DNA from: G942493375 sp942493375
GTDB taxonomy: Bacteria; Armatimonadota; UBA5829
Assembly: GCA_942493375.1 (NCBI GenBank)
Contig: OW818698.1
Span: 1,860,001 to 1,924,000, forward strand
Direction of reading: 5' to 3'
Length of the DNA: 64,000 nt
Part shown: piece after piece, positions 51,085 to 60,700 of the stretch
Layout of the letters: each line of letters opens with the position of its first letter
Position numbering within the stretch: the first letter of the stretch is position 1
Made by a program: the position numbers and the translations under genes
Notes under the pieces: generated by a model
What the model was told of the DNA's origin: nothing
The model's input: only the letters and a program-made list of their open reading frames with translations
The model's database searches: none

Positions 51085-51140
51085 CTAGTCCTCCTTGAAT
51101 GCTCACTTAAAACCAGCGTTTTACGAGGCATCTTTATATT

Positions 51141-51170
51141 ATTATAAATATTTGCTTATTATTATGTCAA
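51141..51170 (-). promoter_or_regulatory. Consensus promoter of pseudopilin gene 3
   Basis: TTGACA (51165-51170), 18-nt spacer, TATAAT (51141-51146) on the minus strand. Confidence 0.85.
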
Positions 51171-51345
51171 GCAATTGAGTTATATTTGGTATCACCGTCA
51201 TTTTATGTGTTATATTAGAATACTAAGCCAGATTAATCAAGCACTAGACATATCGACAGCATTGCCACCATTGACCAGTCTCCTTATTTGTGGAAACAAA
51301 TACAATATTCGTTGTAAAACAGATTGTTCACAATACATATCCATG

Positions 51346-51383
51346 CAAAAAAACAGGGCTAACCAAATCGGTCGCCCTGTTTT
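51346..51383 (-). terminator. Terminator of pseudopilin gene 4
   Basis: On the minus strand ACAGGGCGACC...GGTTAGCCCTGTTTTTTTGC, the recurrent hairpin. The spacer 51171-51345 shows no gene. Confidence 0.85.
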
Positions 51384-51411
51384 CATTCATTATTAAGCTA
51401 GTAACTAAAAC

Positions 51412-52014
51412 CTATGGGTTATCCCACATAGCAACGTCTTTAGCTTTTTCCTGTCTCAGCCACTTTACGTGACCGTCGTAAAAAGCATTGTTACATCCAT
51501 CGCTGTGTTGTTTAATGATCAGTTCGTTACCGCCATCAATAGCAGGATTGGTTTCTGGATATCTGGAGAACATCATACCACAGTTGCGCTGCAGTTCAGT
51601 TATGAACAATTTGTCAGCAGGGGTTTGGATTGTACCGAGGGAAGCACCTAGTCTCCAGAAATAAGGAGTGTAGGTGGAAATCCGCCATGTATCGCCAGGA
51701 GCATTACATCGGTTAGATGGCTTCACATTCAATGAAGGGCAAACGAATATAGCTTCGCTCTTTATATATGGCTGCAAAAGGGCAACTGGACCACTTCCAA
51801 CCACATCAGGATTACCAAGCATCATTTCATCATAGTCCTGAGCGTACTGGGTAACACCAAGCATGATCTGCTTCAGGTTTGAAGAACAAGCAGACTGCCT
51901 TGCTTTCTCCCTGGCTTTTGCAAATACAGGGAACAGAATAGCTGCTAATATTGCTATGATTGCTATAACAACCAGCAGCTCAATTAATGTAAATCCTTTT
52001 CTTGTAGTATACAA
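51412..52014 (-). CDS. Type II/IV pseudopilin-like protein (DUF1559 style), copy 4
   Basis: 200 residues, the shortest of the set. MYTTRKGFTLIELL start, FPVFAKAREKARQSACSSN, MMFSRYPETNPAIDGGNE, NAFYDGHVKWL. It lacks the glycine-rich insertion (GRYGCGVYFSHYPE) of copy 1 and ends VAMWDNP like the others. TTG start behind AAGGAGTACTAG, so its ribosome-binding site is weaker than those of copies 1-3. Confidence 0.9.
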   Translation of the reverse strand: MYTTRKGFTLIELLVVIAIIAILAAILFPVFAKAREKARQSACSSNLKQIMLGVTQYAQDYDEMMLGNPDVVGSGPVALLQPYIKSEAIFVCPSLNVKPSNRCNAPGDTWRISTYTPYFWRLGASLGTIQTPADKLFITELQRNCGMMFSRYPETNPAIDGGNELIIKQHSDGCNNAFYDGHVKWLRQEKAKDVAMWDNP

Positions 52015-52073
52015 CTAGTACTCCTTAAATGCTCACTTAAGATAATATCCATATTGTGGCATATATCAATATA

Positions 52074-52103
52074 ATTATAAATCTCTCTTATAATTGCTGT
52101 CAA
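52074..52103 (-). promoter_or_regulatory. Consensus promoter of pseudopilin gene 4
   Basis: TTGACA (52098-52103), 18-nt spacer, TATAAT (52074-52079) on the minus strand. Confidence 0.85.
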
Positions 52104-52281
52104 GTGTGTACGTTCCCGCAGACTTTTGTCAATTTACGTTCTTTTCTATAGTCATATATTCGCAACACATGCTGCATCATCCAATTGAATAATCAGTGCC
52201 ACTAAGTACACACCTAATAGTTGAGATCGTGTGTATTACAGAAAAGAAACCAGCATCAGAAATCAACGCAATTGATTAAAC

Positions 52282-52317
52282 GCAAAAACAGGGCAGCCCA
52301 GAATGATCGCCCTGTTA
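52282..52317 (-). terminator. Terminator of pseudopilin gene 5
   Basis: On the minus strand ACAGGGCGATC...GGGCTGCCCTGTTTTTGCG. It completes the five-fold set; stretch 52104-52281 is non-coding. Confidence 0.82.
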
Positions 52318-52348
52318 AGCTCTAAATAACCCGAGCAATAGCTGAATT

Positions 52349-52966
52349 CTATGGATTGTCCCACATGACCGGGTCCATAACCTGGGTCTGCTTCATCCAC
52401 TTGACATGACCATCATAGAAACCGTTATTACATCCTTCACTGTGCACTGTAAGGACGCTTGCATTTCCACCATCAAGTGCAGGATTTGCCTCTGGATAGC
52501 GTGAGAAATATACTCCACATCCCTTGCCATTGCCACCGGCAACGCGCAAAAGTTCCGTGATGAAAATCTTACTTGCTGGTGACTGGATACCCGCAGAAGC
52601 AGCTCCCAGCCTCCAATAGAACGGTGCATAGGTGCTCATAGCCCAAACAGGAGAAGCAGCATCACAACGGCTGAATGGTTTGACCAGAGCTGAAGGACAT
52701 ACCCATATGGCACTGCTCTTTATATAAGGCTCAAGAACAGCAACAGGTCCGCCAGTATCAGGACTTACCAAAATCATCTCGTCATAATCCTGCGAGTACT
52801 GTATGACTGCAAGCATAATCTGCTTCAAGTTTGATGAACATGCAGACTGTCTGGCTTTTTCTCTTGCCTTTGCAAAGACGGGAAAAAGGATTGCTGCAAG
52901 TATAGCTATGATAGCAATAACAACCAGCAACTCAATTAGTGTGAATCCTTTTTTATTAGTGTTCAA
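52349..52966 (-). CDS. Type II/IV pseudopilin-like protein (DUF1559 style), copy 5
   Basis: 205 residues. MNTNKKGFTLIELL, FPVFAKAREKARQSACSSN, GVYFSRYPEANPALDGGN, NGFYDGHVKWM. TTG start behind AAAGGGGAACTA. Its promoter is weaker than the other four: TTGATA-16-TATAAG near 53020-53050. First of the tandem array in the direction of transcription. Confidence 0.9.
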   Translation of the reverse strand: MNTNKKGFTLIELLVVIAIIAILAAILFPVFAKAREKARQSACSSNLKQIMLAVIQYSQDYDEMILVSPDTGGPVAVLEPYIKSSAIWVCPSALVKPFSRCDAASPVWAMSTYAPFYWRLGAASAGIQSPASKIFITELLRVAGGNGKGCGVYFSRYPEANPALDGGNASVLTVHSEGCNNGFYDGHVKWMKQTQVMDPVMWDNP

Positions 52967-53234
52967 TAGTTCCCCTTTGGATGCTCGCTTAAGATATTAT
53001 CCATAATTTAGCATCAAGATATATTTACCTTATATTCAATTTTACCCACATATCAACCCATATATTCGTTATATATTCTATATATACAAATATATATCAT
53101 ATTTCATCCACAGTAATTCAGATGGTAACAATGCAGATTAAATAGTGCTGAATATCTGTCTGCGTTTTATTGACTCCCCCCCAGCATCTGTGCTAGACTT
53201 TCGCGATAAATGCTATTATCTGGAGCTGATGGAA

Positions 53235-54416
53235 ATGACTAAATGGGATATACAGGAATTACTGGCTGTGCCGGGAGACTTTGATCATCCGAGAAACAGT
53301 GAGGCTGCTATAGTTGAACTCCTCGATGGACGTCTGCTGCTGGCATGGTCGGAGTTCTATGAAGGTGAGGGAGAAGACTGGAGCCCCTGCAGGATTGCTA
53401 TGAAGACCAGCTCGAACAACGGTCTGACCTGGTCTGATACCGGAATCCTACTGGACAACGAAGCTGTGCAGTCTACAATGGAAGTAGACTTCCTTAGACT
53501 TCCAAATAACGACTTGTGCTTGTTCTATTGCAGGAAGAACAGTAATGATGACTGCAGAGTGATGATGCGCAAGAGCAGCGATGACGGAACCACCTGGAGC
53601 GCACCGAAGCAATTGTCCGACTGGCACGGTTATGTTGCACTTACAAACGACCGCTCTATCCTCACATCTACCGGTCGTATAGTTCTTCCATTCTGGTATG
53701 ACATCCAGGATGCATTCCAGGAGCCTTGGTACTGTGTTGCACAGGTATTGTATTCGGACGATCTAGGTGAAACATGGAATCTTTCAATGCCACCCCTTGC
53801 TGCCCCATACTCTAAAAGTGGAACCACTGAACCGGCTGTTGTTGAGCTCTCAGACGGCAGCATAATGATGTTCATGCGCAATGACAGCGGACGCATCTGG
53901 CAGGCAATATCACCCGATGGAGGAGCCAGATGGGAACGCCCTACCCCAACAGAACTCGGTTCCAGTGCATCCCCCATCTGCTTAAAGCGGATACCAAATA
54001 CTAACGACATTATGGTTATCTGGAACCAGTGTTCGAAGAAAGAACTCGAGTGGGGTTTCCAGCGCAACAGGCTATCCTGCGCGATAAGCAGTGATGATGG
54101 GAAAACCTGGGGACATTTCAAAAACCTGGAATCACTTGATGACATCACCCATGTCGAACCAACGCCAATCGGTGAAGGCCCGGTCCCGTTCGGCTGCATA
54201 TGGGACAGTCCAATCCCACCCAAGGGCCCTCTAAATTGTTCATATCCTTCATGCACATTTGTAGGAGATAAGGTAATCATCACCTACGACTTCCCAACAG
54301 ATGTCTGTTCACTTAAAATGCGCATCCTGCCATTAGCTTGGTTCTACGACGATCAGGCAGTGTCATTCAAAACACAGTCCAGCGGAGAAGCAGAGGCCAT
54401 GCCTAAACCAGTCTAG
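53235..54416 (+). CDS. Sialidase/neuraminidase-like beta-propeller protein
   Basis: 393 residues. Asp-box-type repeats (S-x-D-x-G-x-T-W) are plain: SNNGLTWS, SSDDGTTWS, SDDLGETWN, SPDGGARWE and SSDDGKTWG, which set up a six-bladed propeller. RNDSGRIWQA and the conserved E-rich MEVDFLRLPNNDL fit GH33-like or related exo-sialidase/BNR proteins. No signal peptide is visible. A catalytic arginine triad could not be verified by eye. The start MTKWDIQ at 53235 has GGAG 9 nt upstream. Sialic acid release is possible; many BNR proteins have other sugar substrates. Confidence 0.75.
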   Translation: MTKWDIQELLAVPGDFDHPRNSEAAIVELLDGRLLLAWSEFYEGEGEDWSPCRIAMKTSSNNGLTWSDTGILLDNEAVQSTMEVDFLRLPNNDLCLFYCRKNSNDDCRVMMRKSSDDGTTWSAPKQLSDWHGYVALTNDRSILTSTGRIVLPFWYDIQDAFQEPWYCVAQVLYSDDLGETWNLSMPPLAAPYSKSGTTEPAVVELSDGSIMMFMRNDSGRIWQAISPDGGARWERPTPTELGSSASPICLKRIPNTNDIMVIWNQCSKKELEWGFQRNRLSCAISSDDGKTWGHFKNLESLDDITHVEPTPIGEGPVPFGCIWDSPIPPKGPLNCSYPSCTFVGDKVIITYDFPTDVCSLKMRILPLAWFYDDQAVSFKTQSSGEAEAMPKPV

Positions 54417-54428
54417 ACCTATTCGATT

Positions 54429-54460
54429 ATCCCTCCAGCATTCCAACTCTGGAGGGATTT
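54429..54460. terminator. Bidirectional intrinsic terminator between convergent genes
   Basis: ATCCCTCCAG and CTGGAGGGAT flank CATTCCAACT, followed by TTTTTAT on the plus strand. It serves the sialidase-like gene and ends at the stop codon of the convergent clan GH-A gene. Confidence 0.85.
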
Positions 54461-56185
54461 TTATATCAGTTCGATTTTTTCAGCTCCATTAATCACAAGT
54501 GTCTGAGGATATTCTCCTGCATTGACGGTTACTTCATTGCTGGTCTTGATTTTAGTCTGATTTCCCATAGGATCAATCAGAGATACAGATTTCGCATCAG
54601 TCTGAATCTTAATAGGTGTTGGTCCGGTGACTGCAAAGAATGCGACCATTCTGGTCTTTCCTCTGCGGAACTCATAAGCATGCACATTGTCCGATTCTTT
54701 GATTACGCGCTCGAACTTATAACCTGCATACCTGTCTAGAAATGCCGATGTAGCCCCATACACAAACCTGGGACAGAAGAAATAATCTACAAACCCATAA
54801 TCCGCACCGTTTTTCGCCAAATATTGCCTGGGCCAATATATCTCACGGCTGGAGTATAGCAGCACCCCGATATGTTCATGTGCCCAGCAGTATATGAGTT
54901 TCTGAATCTCGTAGACTGCATTTATCCTCTCACCGCCGACTTTGGTCATGTAAAAACCCATCTCGGTGTTGGCAAACTTCGGGTTAGCGTACCCAGCTTC
55001 TTTGTGTATCTGCTGCATCCCAGCAAACCAGCTCTTTAACCCAGTAAAATCTCCGTGCCAGTGATATGAGACAAAATCCATCTTGCCATTGAGCCCCCTG
55101 ACAATCGCCTTCATCGTGTCACCGGTATTACAGTAACCTCCATTGGTAACAGGTATCTGCGGCCAGGTCTTGCGCACTTCATCGATTGTCTGCACCGAGG
55201 TTTCAATAAAATCATCCGCCGTGCCTTTATACTGATATTCATTCCCAGGTTCATTGCCGACCTGGAAGAAAATCGCATACTTCCCGTATCGTTTAGCAAT
55301 TTCATTTACATAATGTCTATAAGGTATCTCCCGAACAGGATAAAGAGCCGCCTGCTCTACCGGAACACCAGCATACTGGTCTTTTATAGGTCCTGCACCT
55401 GCACCATAAGCCATAAAGAACTGCAGATCAAGCTCAAGCCCTTTCGATGCAAACGCTTTTACACTCTTCTCTGTAAGATCGAAATCCAGTTTGTACCCAT
55501 TTGCATCACGGCGTTCAACAGCCAGATTGATCCGTGCAACCTGCACGCCCATCCTGGCCACCAGCTCTGCATCGAGATCACGAGATTCATCTACCGTCAG
55601 CCCTGCAGGAGCAGTCAGTCTACCATCATCAAGCCTGGCACCCATCCAGCCCGGAAAGCTGCACTGTCCCACCCAGAACCCGCTCTCCTTCCAGAGATTA
55701 CGCTTCTCAACATTAGAAGGGCATACTGCAAAGCTGCGAATCAATCGGTATATACACTTGTCGCCTTTCATTCCATCCAGGGTCAACACATAGGTTCCCC
55801 TGCCCTTTACCGTAAAACTGACATTACTGCCAGAACCACCACCAAATCTCTTCTGAGCAATAGGACGGTTCTCCCAGTCCCAAACAGTCAACACTGCACT
55901 ATCGATCTTTTCTCCCGCACTGCTTTTAACAACCACTCCAAATGGTTCACCGGAGTTATATACCCATCGACAAGGATGCTTAGGCTCAACCGACAGTCCG
56001 GAGTCCTTTGCAACATCAGCATCCACTGTCTCCTGGGTAAGCAATGGCACCCCGGGACTATCCAGCGCAGCCATCACAGGCTTTAAAACGATACTATGCT
56101 TTACCACTCCATTACCACCATATACTACCGGTGCTGCAGTATATATCAATGAAATCATGATAAGAGCTATATGCATTTTATTCAC
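54461..56185 (-). CDS. Secreted clan GH-A-like glycoside hydrolase
   Basis: 574 residues. Signal peptide KMHIALIMISLIYTAAPVVYG at the N-terminus. A beta-rich N-terminal domain (about 90-170) precedes a TIM barrel (about 200-470): LDLQFFMAYGAGAG, FFQVGNEPGNEYQYKG with the acid/base Glu in the NEP motif, SYHWHGDFTGL, KFANTEMGFYMTKVGG with a likely nucleophile Glu in the NTEMG strand. This NEP...E pair defines clan GH-A; the exact family (GH5, GH39 or GH51-like) is not certain. GTG at 56185 is chosen because AGGAG lies 7 nt before it. Secreted exo- or endo-glycosidase. Confidence 0.75.
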   Translation of the reverse strand: MNKMHIALIMISLIYTAAPVVYGGNGVVKHSIVLKPVMAALDSPGVPLLTQETVDADVAKDSGLSVEPKHPCRWVYNSGEPFGVVVKSSAGEKIDSAVLTVWDWENRPIAQKRFGGGSGSNVSFTVKGRGTYVLTLDGMKGDKCIYRLIRSFAVCPSNVEKRNLWKESGFWVGQCSFPGWMGARLDDGRLTAPAGLTVDESRDLDAELVARMGVQVARINLAVERRDANGYKLDFDLTEKSVKAFASKGLELDLQFFMAYGAGAGPIKDQYAGVPVEQAALYPVREIPYRHYVNEIAKRYGKYAIFFQVGNEPGNEYQYKGTADDFIETSVQTIDEVRKTWPQIPVTNGGYCNTGDTMKAIVRGLNGKMDFVSYHWHGDFTGLKSWFAGMQQIHKEAGYANPKFANTEMGFYMTKVGGERINAVYEIQKLIYCWAHEHIGVLLYSSREIYWPRQYLAKNGADYGFVDYFFCPRFVYGATSAFLDRYAGYKFERVIKESDNVHAYEFRRGKTRMVAFFAVTGPTPIKIQTDAKSVSLIDPMGNQTKIKTSNEVTVNAGEYPQTLVINGAEKIELI

Positions 56186-56212
56186 GTCAAGACTCCTATA
56201 AATAACGAACAA

Positions 56213-56508
56213 TCACTCTCGCTATGTACAAGGTGAGCGCATCTTATTATATCTAGTGGTCACTTTTCAATACAGACAGATTAGGTAAATGATAATTCGC
56301 GTGTTTCGCGTATTTTGCGGTTCTCTTCTTGAAATCTGTGTAAATCTGCGACATCTGCGGATAATTGTTTTTGATGTGTTCACCCTCGCGCTAAGTATAC
56401 ATCGGATTCTCCTCAAGCTGCAATGAATGGTATAATTGCCTTTTGAGACACACAAAAACGGCTTCGCTGATAAACACTGGCGGCTGAAATTTACTTAAAG
56501 GTAGTTGT
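56213..56508. repeat. Intergenic region with AATCTGCG word repeats
   Basis: No gene. The phrase GAAATCTGTGTAAATCTGCG...ATCTGCGGATAATTG (56330-56368) matches the CGCAGATT words near 47080-47247. The remainder carries the control region of the following dehydrogenase. Confidence 0.6.
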
Positions 56509-57576
56509 ATGAAATCTTATAAAATTGCACTGTATCCGGGAGATGGGATTGGGATTGATGTGACGCTGGAGGCTGTCAAAGCTCTTCAGGCTGCACAGGA
56601 CAAGTTTGGATTCAACATAGAAACAACTGAGTTCGATTGGGGACACAGATATTGGAAAAAGACCGGAGAAGTTGCTCCTAAAAACTTCCTGGAGACATTA
56701 AAAGGCTTCGATGCCATATTCCTTGGTGCAATCGGTGATCCTGCGAACTTACCCGACCACGTAACGCTGGTCCCTCTAATCCAGATGAGGCAGCAGTTCG
56801 ACCAGTATGCCTGCATCAGACCGGCAACCCTGCTTCCTGGAGTTGAATGCCCTCTGGTTGGAGTATCTGCTGGTGAGATAGATATGGTAGTCGTCCGCGA
56901 AAACTCCGAAGGTGAATACACCAACGCCGGAGGCACGTTAAGGTCCGGAACACCAGATGAAGTCGCAACCCAGAATGCCATCCACACCCGCAAAGGTGTA
57001 GAACGCATCATTAGATATTCATTTGAGCTCGCCCGTAAACGCCGTAAAAATATGACAATGACTACCAAGTCCAATGCTATGAAATACAGCATGGTCATGT
57101 GGGACCGCATACTCGATGAAATCAAGGGAGACTACCCGGATGTAGAATCCAACAAATTCCACGTCGATGCCCTGAGCATGTATTTCGTCCGTTGCCCTCA
57201 GAACTTCGATGTTGTAGTTGCATCCAATCTCTTCGGAGACATCCTGAGCGATCTCGGAGGAGCCATCACCGGCAGCCTGGGACTTGCTCCAAGTGCAAAC
57301 ATAAACCCGGAACGCAACTTCCCATCTCTCTTTGAACCCGTTCATGGTTCAGCGCCAGACATCGCCGGAAAGGGCATCGCGAACCCGATTGCAGCCATAA
57401 GAAGCGCAGCCATGATGCTGGACTTCCTCGGAGAGACCGATGCAGCAAAACAGATAGAATCAGCAGTACACGCAAACCTAAAATCCAAAACAATCCGCAC
57501 CCCGGACCTCGGAGGAAAATCCACAACAATAGAAGTCGGAAACGACATCGCCAAACGTATTAAAGAGACCGCCTAA
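56509..57576 (+). CDS. Tartrate/D-malate-type dehydrogenase, isocitrate/isopropylmalate dehydrogenase family
   Basis: 355 residues. KIALYPGDGIGIDVTLEAVKAL, ETTEFDWGHRYWKKTGEVAP (W-G-x-x-Y-x-x-x-T type), FLGAIGDPANLPDHVTLVPL, RENSEGEYTNAGG, then the metal site DALSMYFVRCPQNFDVVVASNLFGDILSDLGG. The ENSEGEY and WGHRYW motifs place it nearer TtuC (tartrate) and DmlA (D-malate) than LeuB or Icd. NAD-dependent, Mn/Mg-dependent oxidative decarboxylase. It could funnel hydroxy acids from sugar breakdown to central carbon. AAAGGTAG before the ATG. Confidence 0.86.
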   Translation: MKSYKIALYPGDGIGIDVTLEAVKALQAAQDKFGFNIETTEFDWGHRYWKKTGEVAPKNFLETLKGFDAIFLGAIGDPANLPDHVTLVPLIQMRQQFDQYACIRPATLLPGVECPLVGVSAGEIDMVVVRENSEGEYTNAGGTLRSGTPDEVATQNAIHTRKGVERIIRYSFELARKRRKNMTMTTKSNAMKYSMVMWDRILDEIKGDYPDVESNKFHVDALSMYFVRCPQNFDVVVASNLFGDILSDLGGAITGSLGLAPSANINPERNFPSLFEPVHGSAPDIAGKGIANPIAAIRSAAMMLDFLGETDAAKQIESAVHANLKSKTIRTPDLGGKSTTIEVGNDIAKRIKETA

Positions 57577-57787
57577 AAAACTCTATCAACATGGATACAC
57601 AGGATATACAGGATAAATTAAAAACATCCTGTGCATCCTGTACATCCATGTAAATATTCCCCGCCTAAATATCAGCCTCCCACAATCTCCATTTCATAAT
57701 TCTTAATTCATAACTCATAATTTCCCTTCCGCTTGACTCAAAACCTCCACAGTGGTACTATCGCTGCATAGTGCTGGAGGTGTGTGG
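57577..57787. repeat. Inverted ATGGATACACAGGAT repeat and ATTATGAATTC-type words
   Basis: 57590-57650 has ATGGATACACAGGATATACA on one arm and ATCCTGTACATCCAT on the other, an imperfect palindrome directly after the dehydrogenase stop. 57695-57722 has TCATAATTC words. No gene. Confidence 0.65.
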
Positions 57788-60700
57788 ATGCGAATGGTTT
57801 TTCTAATTGCTGTGATTTTACTTGCTGCTTCTGTGTGTATGGCTGCCGATAGTTTCACTACTGTATGTGATTTCGACAAAACTGACCGTCCATGGTCGGT
57901 GGAACCGGGGAGTAGTCCTGTATACAGGACCAAAGAGATCAAAGCCCATTCCGGCAATGTGAGTATGGGTGTGAAGATAGCGCGCACAGGCAGGCTGCTC
58001 AGGGCTACCTGGGGCTGCAGCCTCGCCGATGTCATTATGACTCAGGACAGCCGAATCAAAGTATTCATACACGGCAATAAACTCTGCAAGTCCAGCACCG
58101 GGCAACCGCATGGTGGGATTCTTTTGATCGAGTCCGGCGGTAATCCCAACGGCACAGATTCAATGTGGATAATCGATATCCCCGGTGATATTTATGCAAA
58201 GGATGCCTGGACTGAGTTTCTAAGCACACCAATATCTCAGGCAAAACTTGCTGAATGGTCTGCGGATTCCAATAGCAAGCTGGATATAGAAAAAATTCAA
58301 CGCGTGCTATTTGTATCTCAACAGGAAGACGATAGCATCAAGCTGCCGGAATATGTCATACACATCGATGACCTGGCAATAAGCAGCTGCAGTATGAGGT
58401 CTCTTGTTTCGACTCCTGCACAGAACTCATCAGTCCCTGCTGCAATCAGACCGGTGCAAAGAGGTTTCATCGGGAGAAAACGTGATGCAGGTCAGCGAGT
58501 GCTGTTTGGCAATCTGACTGGTTGGACCGTTGAGAACTATCCTGGAGCTGAAGCATCATTTGTCAGATCAGAAGAGGAACCATTATTCGGTCAACCAGTG
58601 GCAAAACTGACATACCGTGCAAATGGAGCCCCCGGATACTTCCGGCTCAAACCTCCTAAACCCATTGGACTGCAGAAATTCAATGGAATACTCATGTGGA
58701 TGTTCGGAAACGTCTGGTCCTGGACACCTGACCCCAACACTCCTCAAGTGCTGGTCTCCCTGGTCATCCAAGACGCTAAAGGTGAGACACATACCATTGA
58801 GCTGGACCAGGTCAACTGGAAGTTCTGGTCAGTGATGCACAAATGCGTCAAGCAGAACGTTTTTGAGGACGAAAGACACAGTGCCTACGGTGGAGACAGT
58901 AACTGGAAGCTGGATTTCCCCGCTAAGCTCATAGCAATAGACATCAGCAACGGAACCAACAAGGACTTCCGGTCTGTATATATAGACTCCATCATATTCA
59001 GGAACGAAAAAACCAACCCTCCGAAATACACAGCTAAACTGGATAAACTTCCATTTCCCACATCACCAAATTCCTACAAACCATCGGTAAACGATCCTGT
59101 TATTAACACAGTTAGAAAATCCGGATCAACATACATATTTTCAGCAAAGAGTGGTTCTGATGTAACAGAATTCCGTTACACTCCCAAATCCGGAACACTC
59201 TCTGATCTGGTCTTTACAGCAGGCAATCTCACATTCAAACCGGTAAATGAAGGCGGTCCAAGGCACGATATGAGCCGCATTCCCAAGGTTAAGCTCAAGA
59301 GTATTGCTCTGACTAATTCCGGAGTTCTTGATACAGTATGGAAGACCGAACTGGGCGTTGAATACGGACTATCTCTGAGCATCACCGGTAAGTCGATGGT
59401 AATTGACTGGTCATCAAAGTCCAGACAGTTCGCCGGTCTGAACCCGGGCACCGCCGAAGGTCTTACCGACTTCAAGAAATTCTATGTCCCATATCTCACA
59501 CTGGGATGGGGTTTGCCTTCGATAATCTGGAATAAGGGCTACTATCTGTTCACGATGTTCGATTTCCACTATTCCAACGCTGCACAGATAACCGGAGAAT
59601 CAAAGTGGTTATCAGCCACATCGGCAACCTGCGTTGGTCAGGTAAACTATGAGAAACTGACCGATGGAACCAGAAATATGCTCCGCGAAAGGCAGTACGT
59701 CACCGTTTCAAAGAACTTCGAAGAAGTCCTCCCCAGCATCCCGAATCCTCCAAGCCCGTTGACCAGTATAATCGGCACAAACCTCTATTGCCATGTAGGA
59801 GCGATAGAGATCGACAGGTTCAAGAAATCCCTGGAACGCTGGAAACAGTTCAAAGAGTACGGAATCGACCATGTAAGGGTCTCTCATCACGAAGATTCAT
59901 TCAGCGATGGTGACACAGTCGGCCAGGGTGCTCAGGAATACACTATGACTCTGGAAGCTGCCCCGGAAATCGGAGATCAGCAACTTATATCATACTGTGC
60001 AGAGGTTAAGAAGCTGGGATATTTGATCGGACTCTACACCAACTACACAGACTACAATCCGCTGGGTGCATCGTGGGATGAGCGGAACGTCGCCAAACTC
60101 CCCAACGGTGAATGGGAGAGGAGCTGGCCTCCCACATTCTCCCTCAAACCTCTCAAAGCAGTTGAGATGGAAGCCTATTATGCCCACCGGGTGGCAGAGA
60201 AGTTCGGCTGCAACACCACATATTGTGATGTCCACACAGCTCTGCCTCCAATGGCGTTTGTCGACTACGAAGCCGGTAATCCCGGAGCAGGAATGGAACT
60301 TACACAGATTAAAGCCTATGGAGCCCTGCTATTGCATGGTCGAGAATCATATGGAGGTCCGATCTTCAGCGAGGGAATACACCACTGGATCTATGCAGGG
60401 CTCAACGACGGCAACTACGCTCAGATGGGTTTGCCTGATGCAGCAAACCAACCACTGCTACTTGACTTCGACCTGCGCAAGATTCACCCTCTGCAGGCCA
60501 ATCTCTCCATGGTCCCGGGCTGGACCTGGGGCTCAGGAAAAGTGCAGTGTATGGCTGAACAAATCGCATACGGGCACATAGGTTTCCTGCCATACGACAA
60601 CTTAAACGATGCTGTCTGGGGTTATTATATGATGCAGCAGTTACAATCGATGTATACCCAGGTGCCGGTGGACAAGATACTGTACTATTCAGCAGATGGA

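Noticed and set aside
55313..56086. 257-codon open frame opposite the clan GH-A-like gene
   Set aside because: Shadow frame; the opposite strand carries a signal peptide and active-site motifs.
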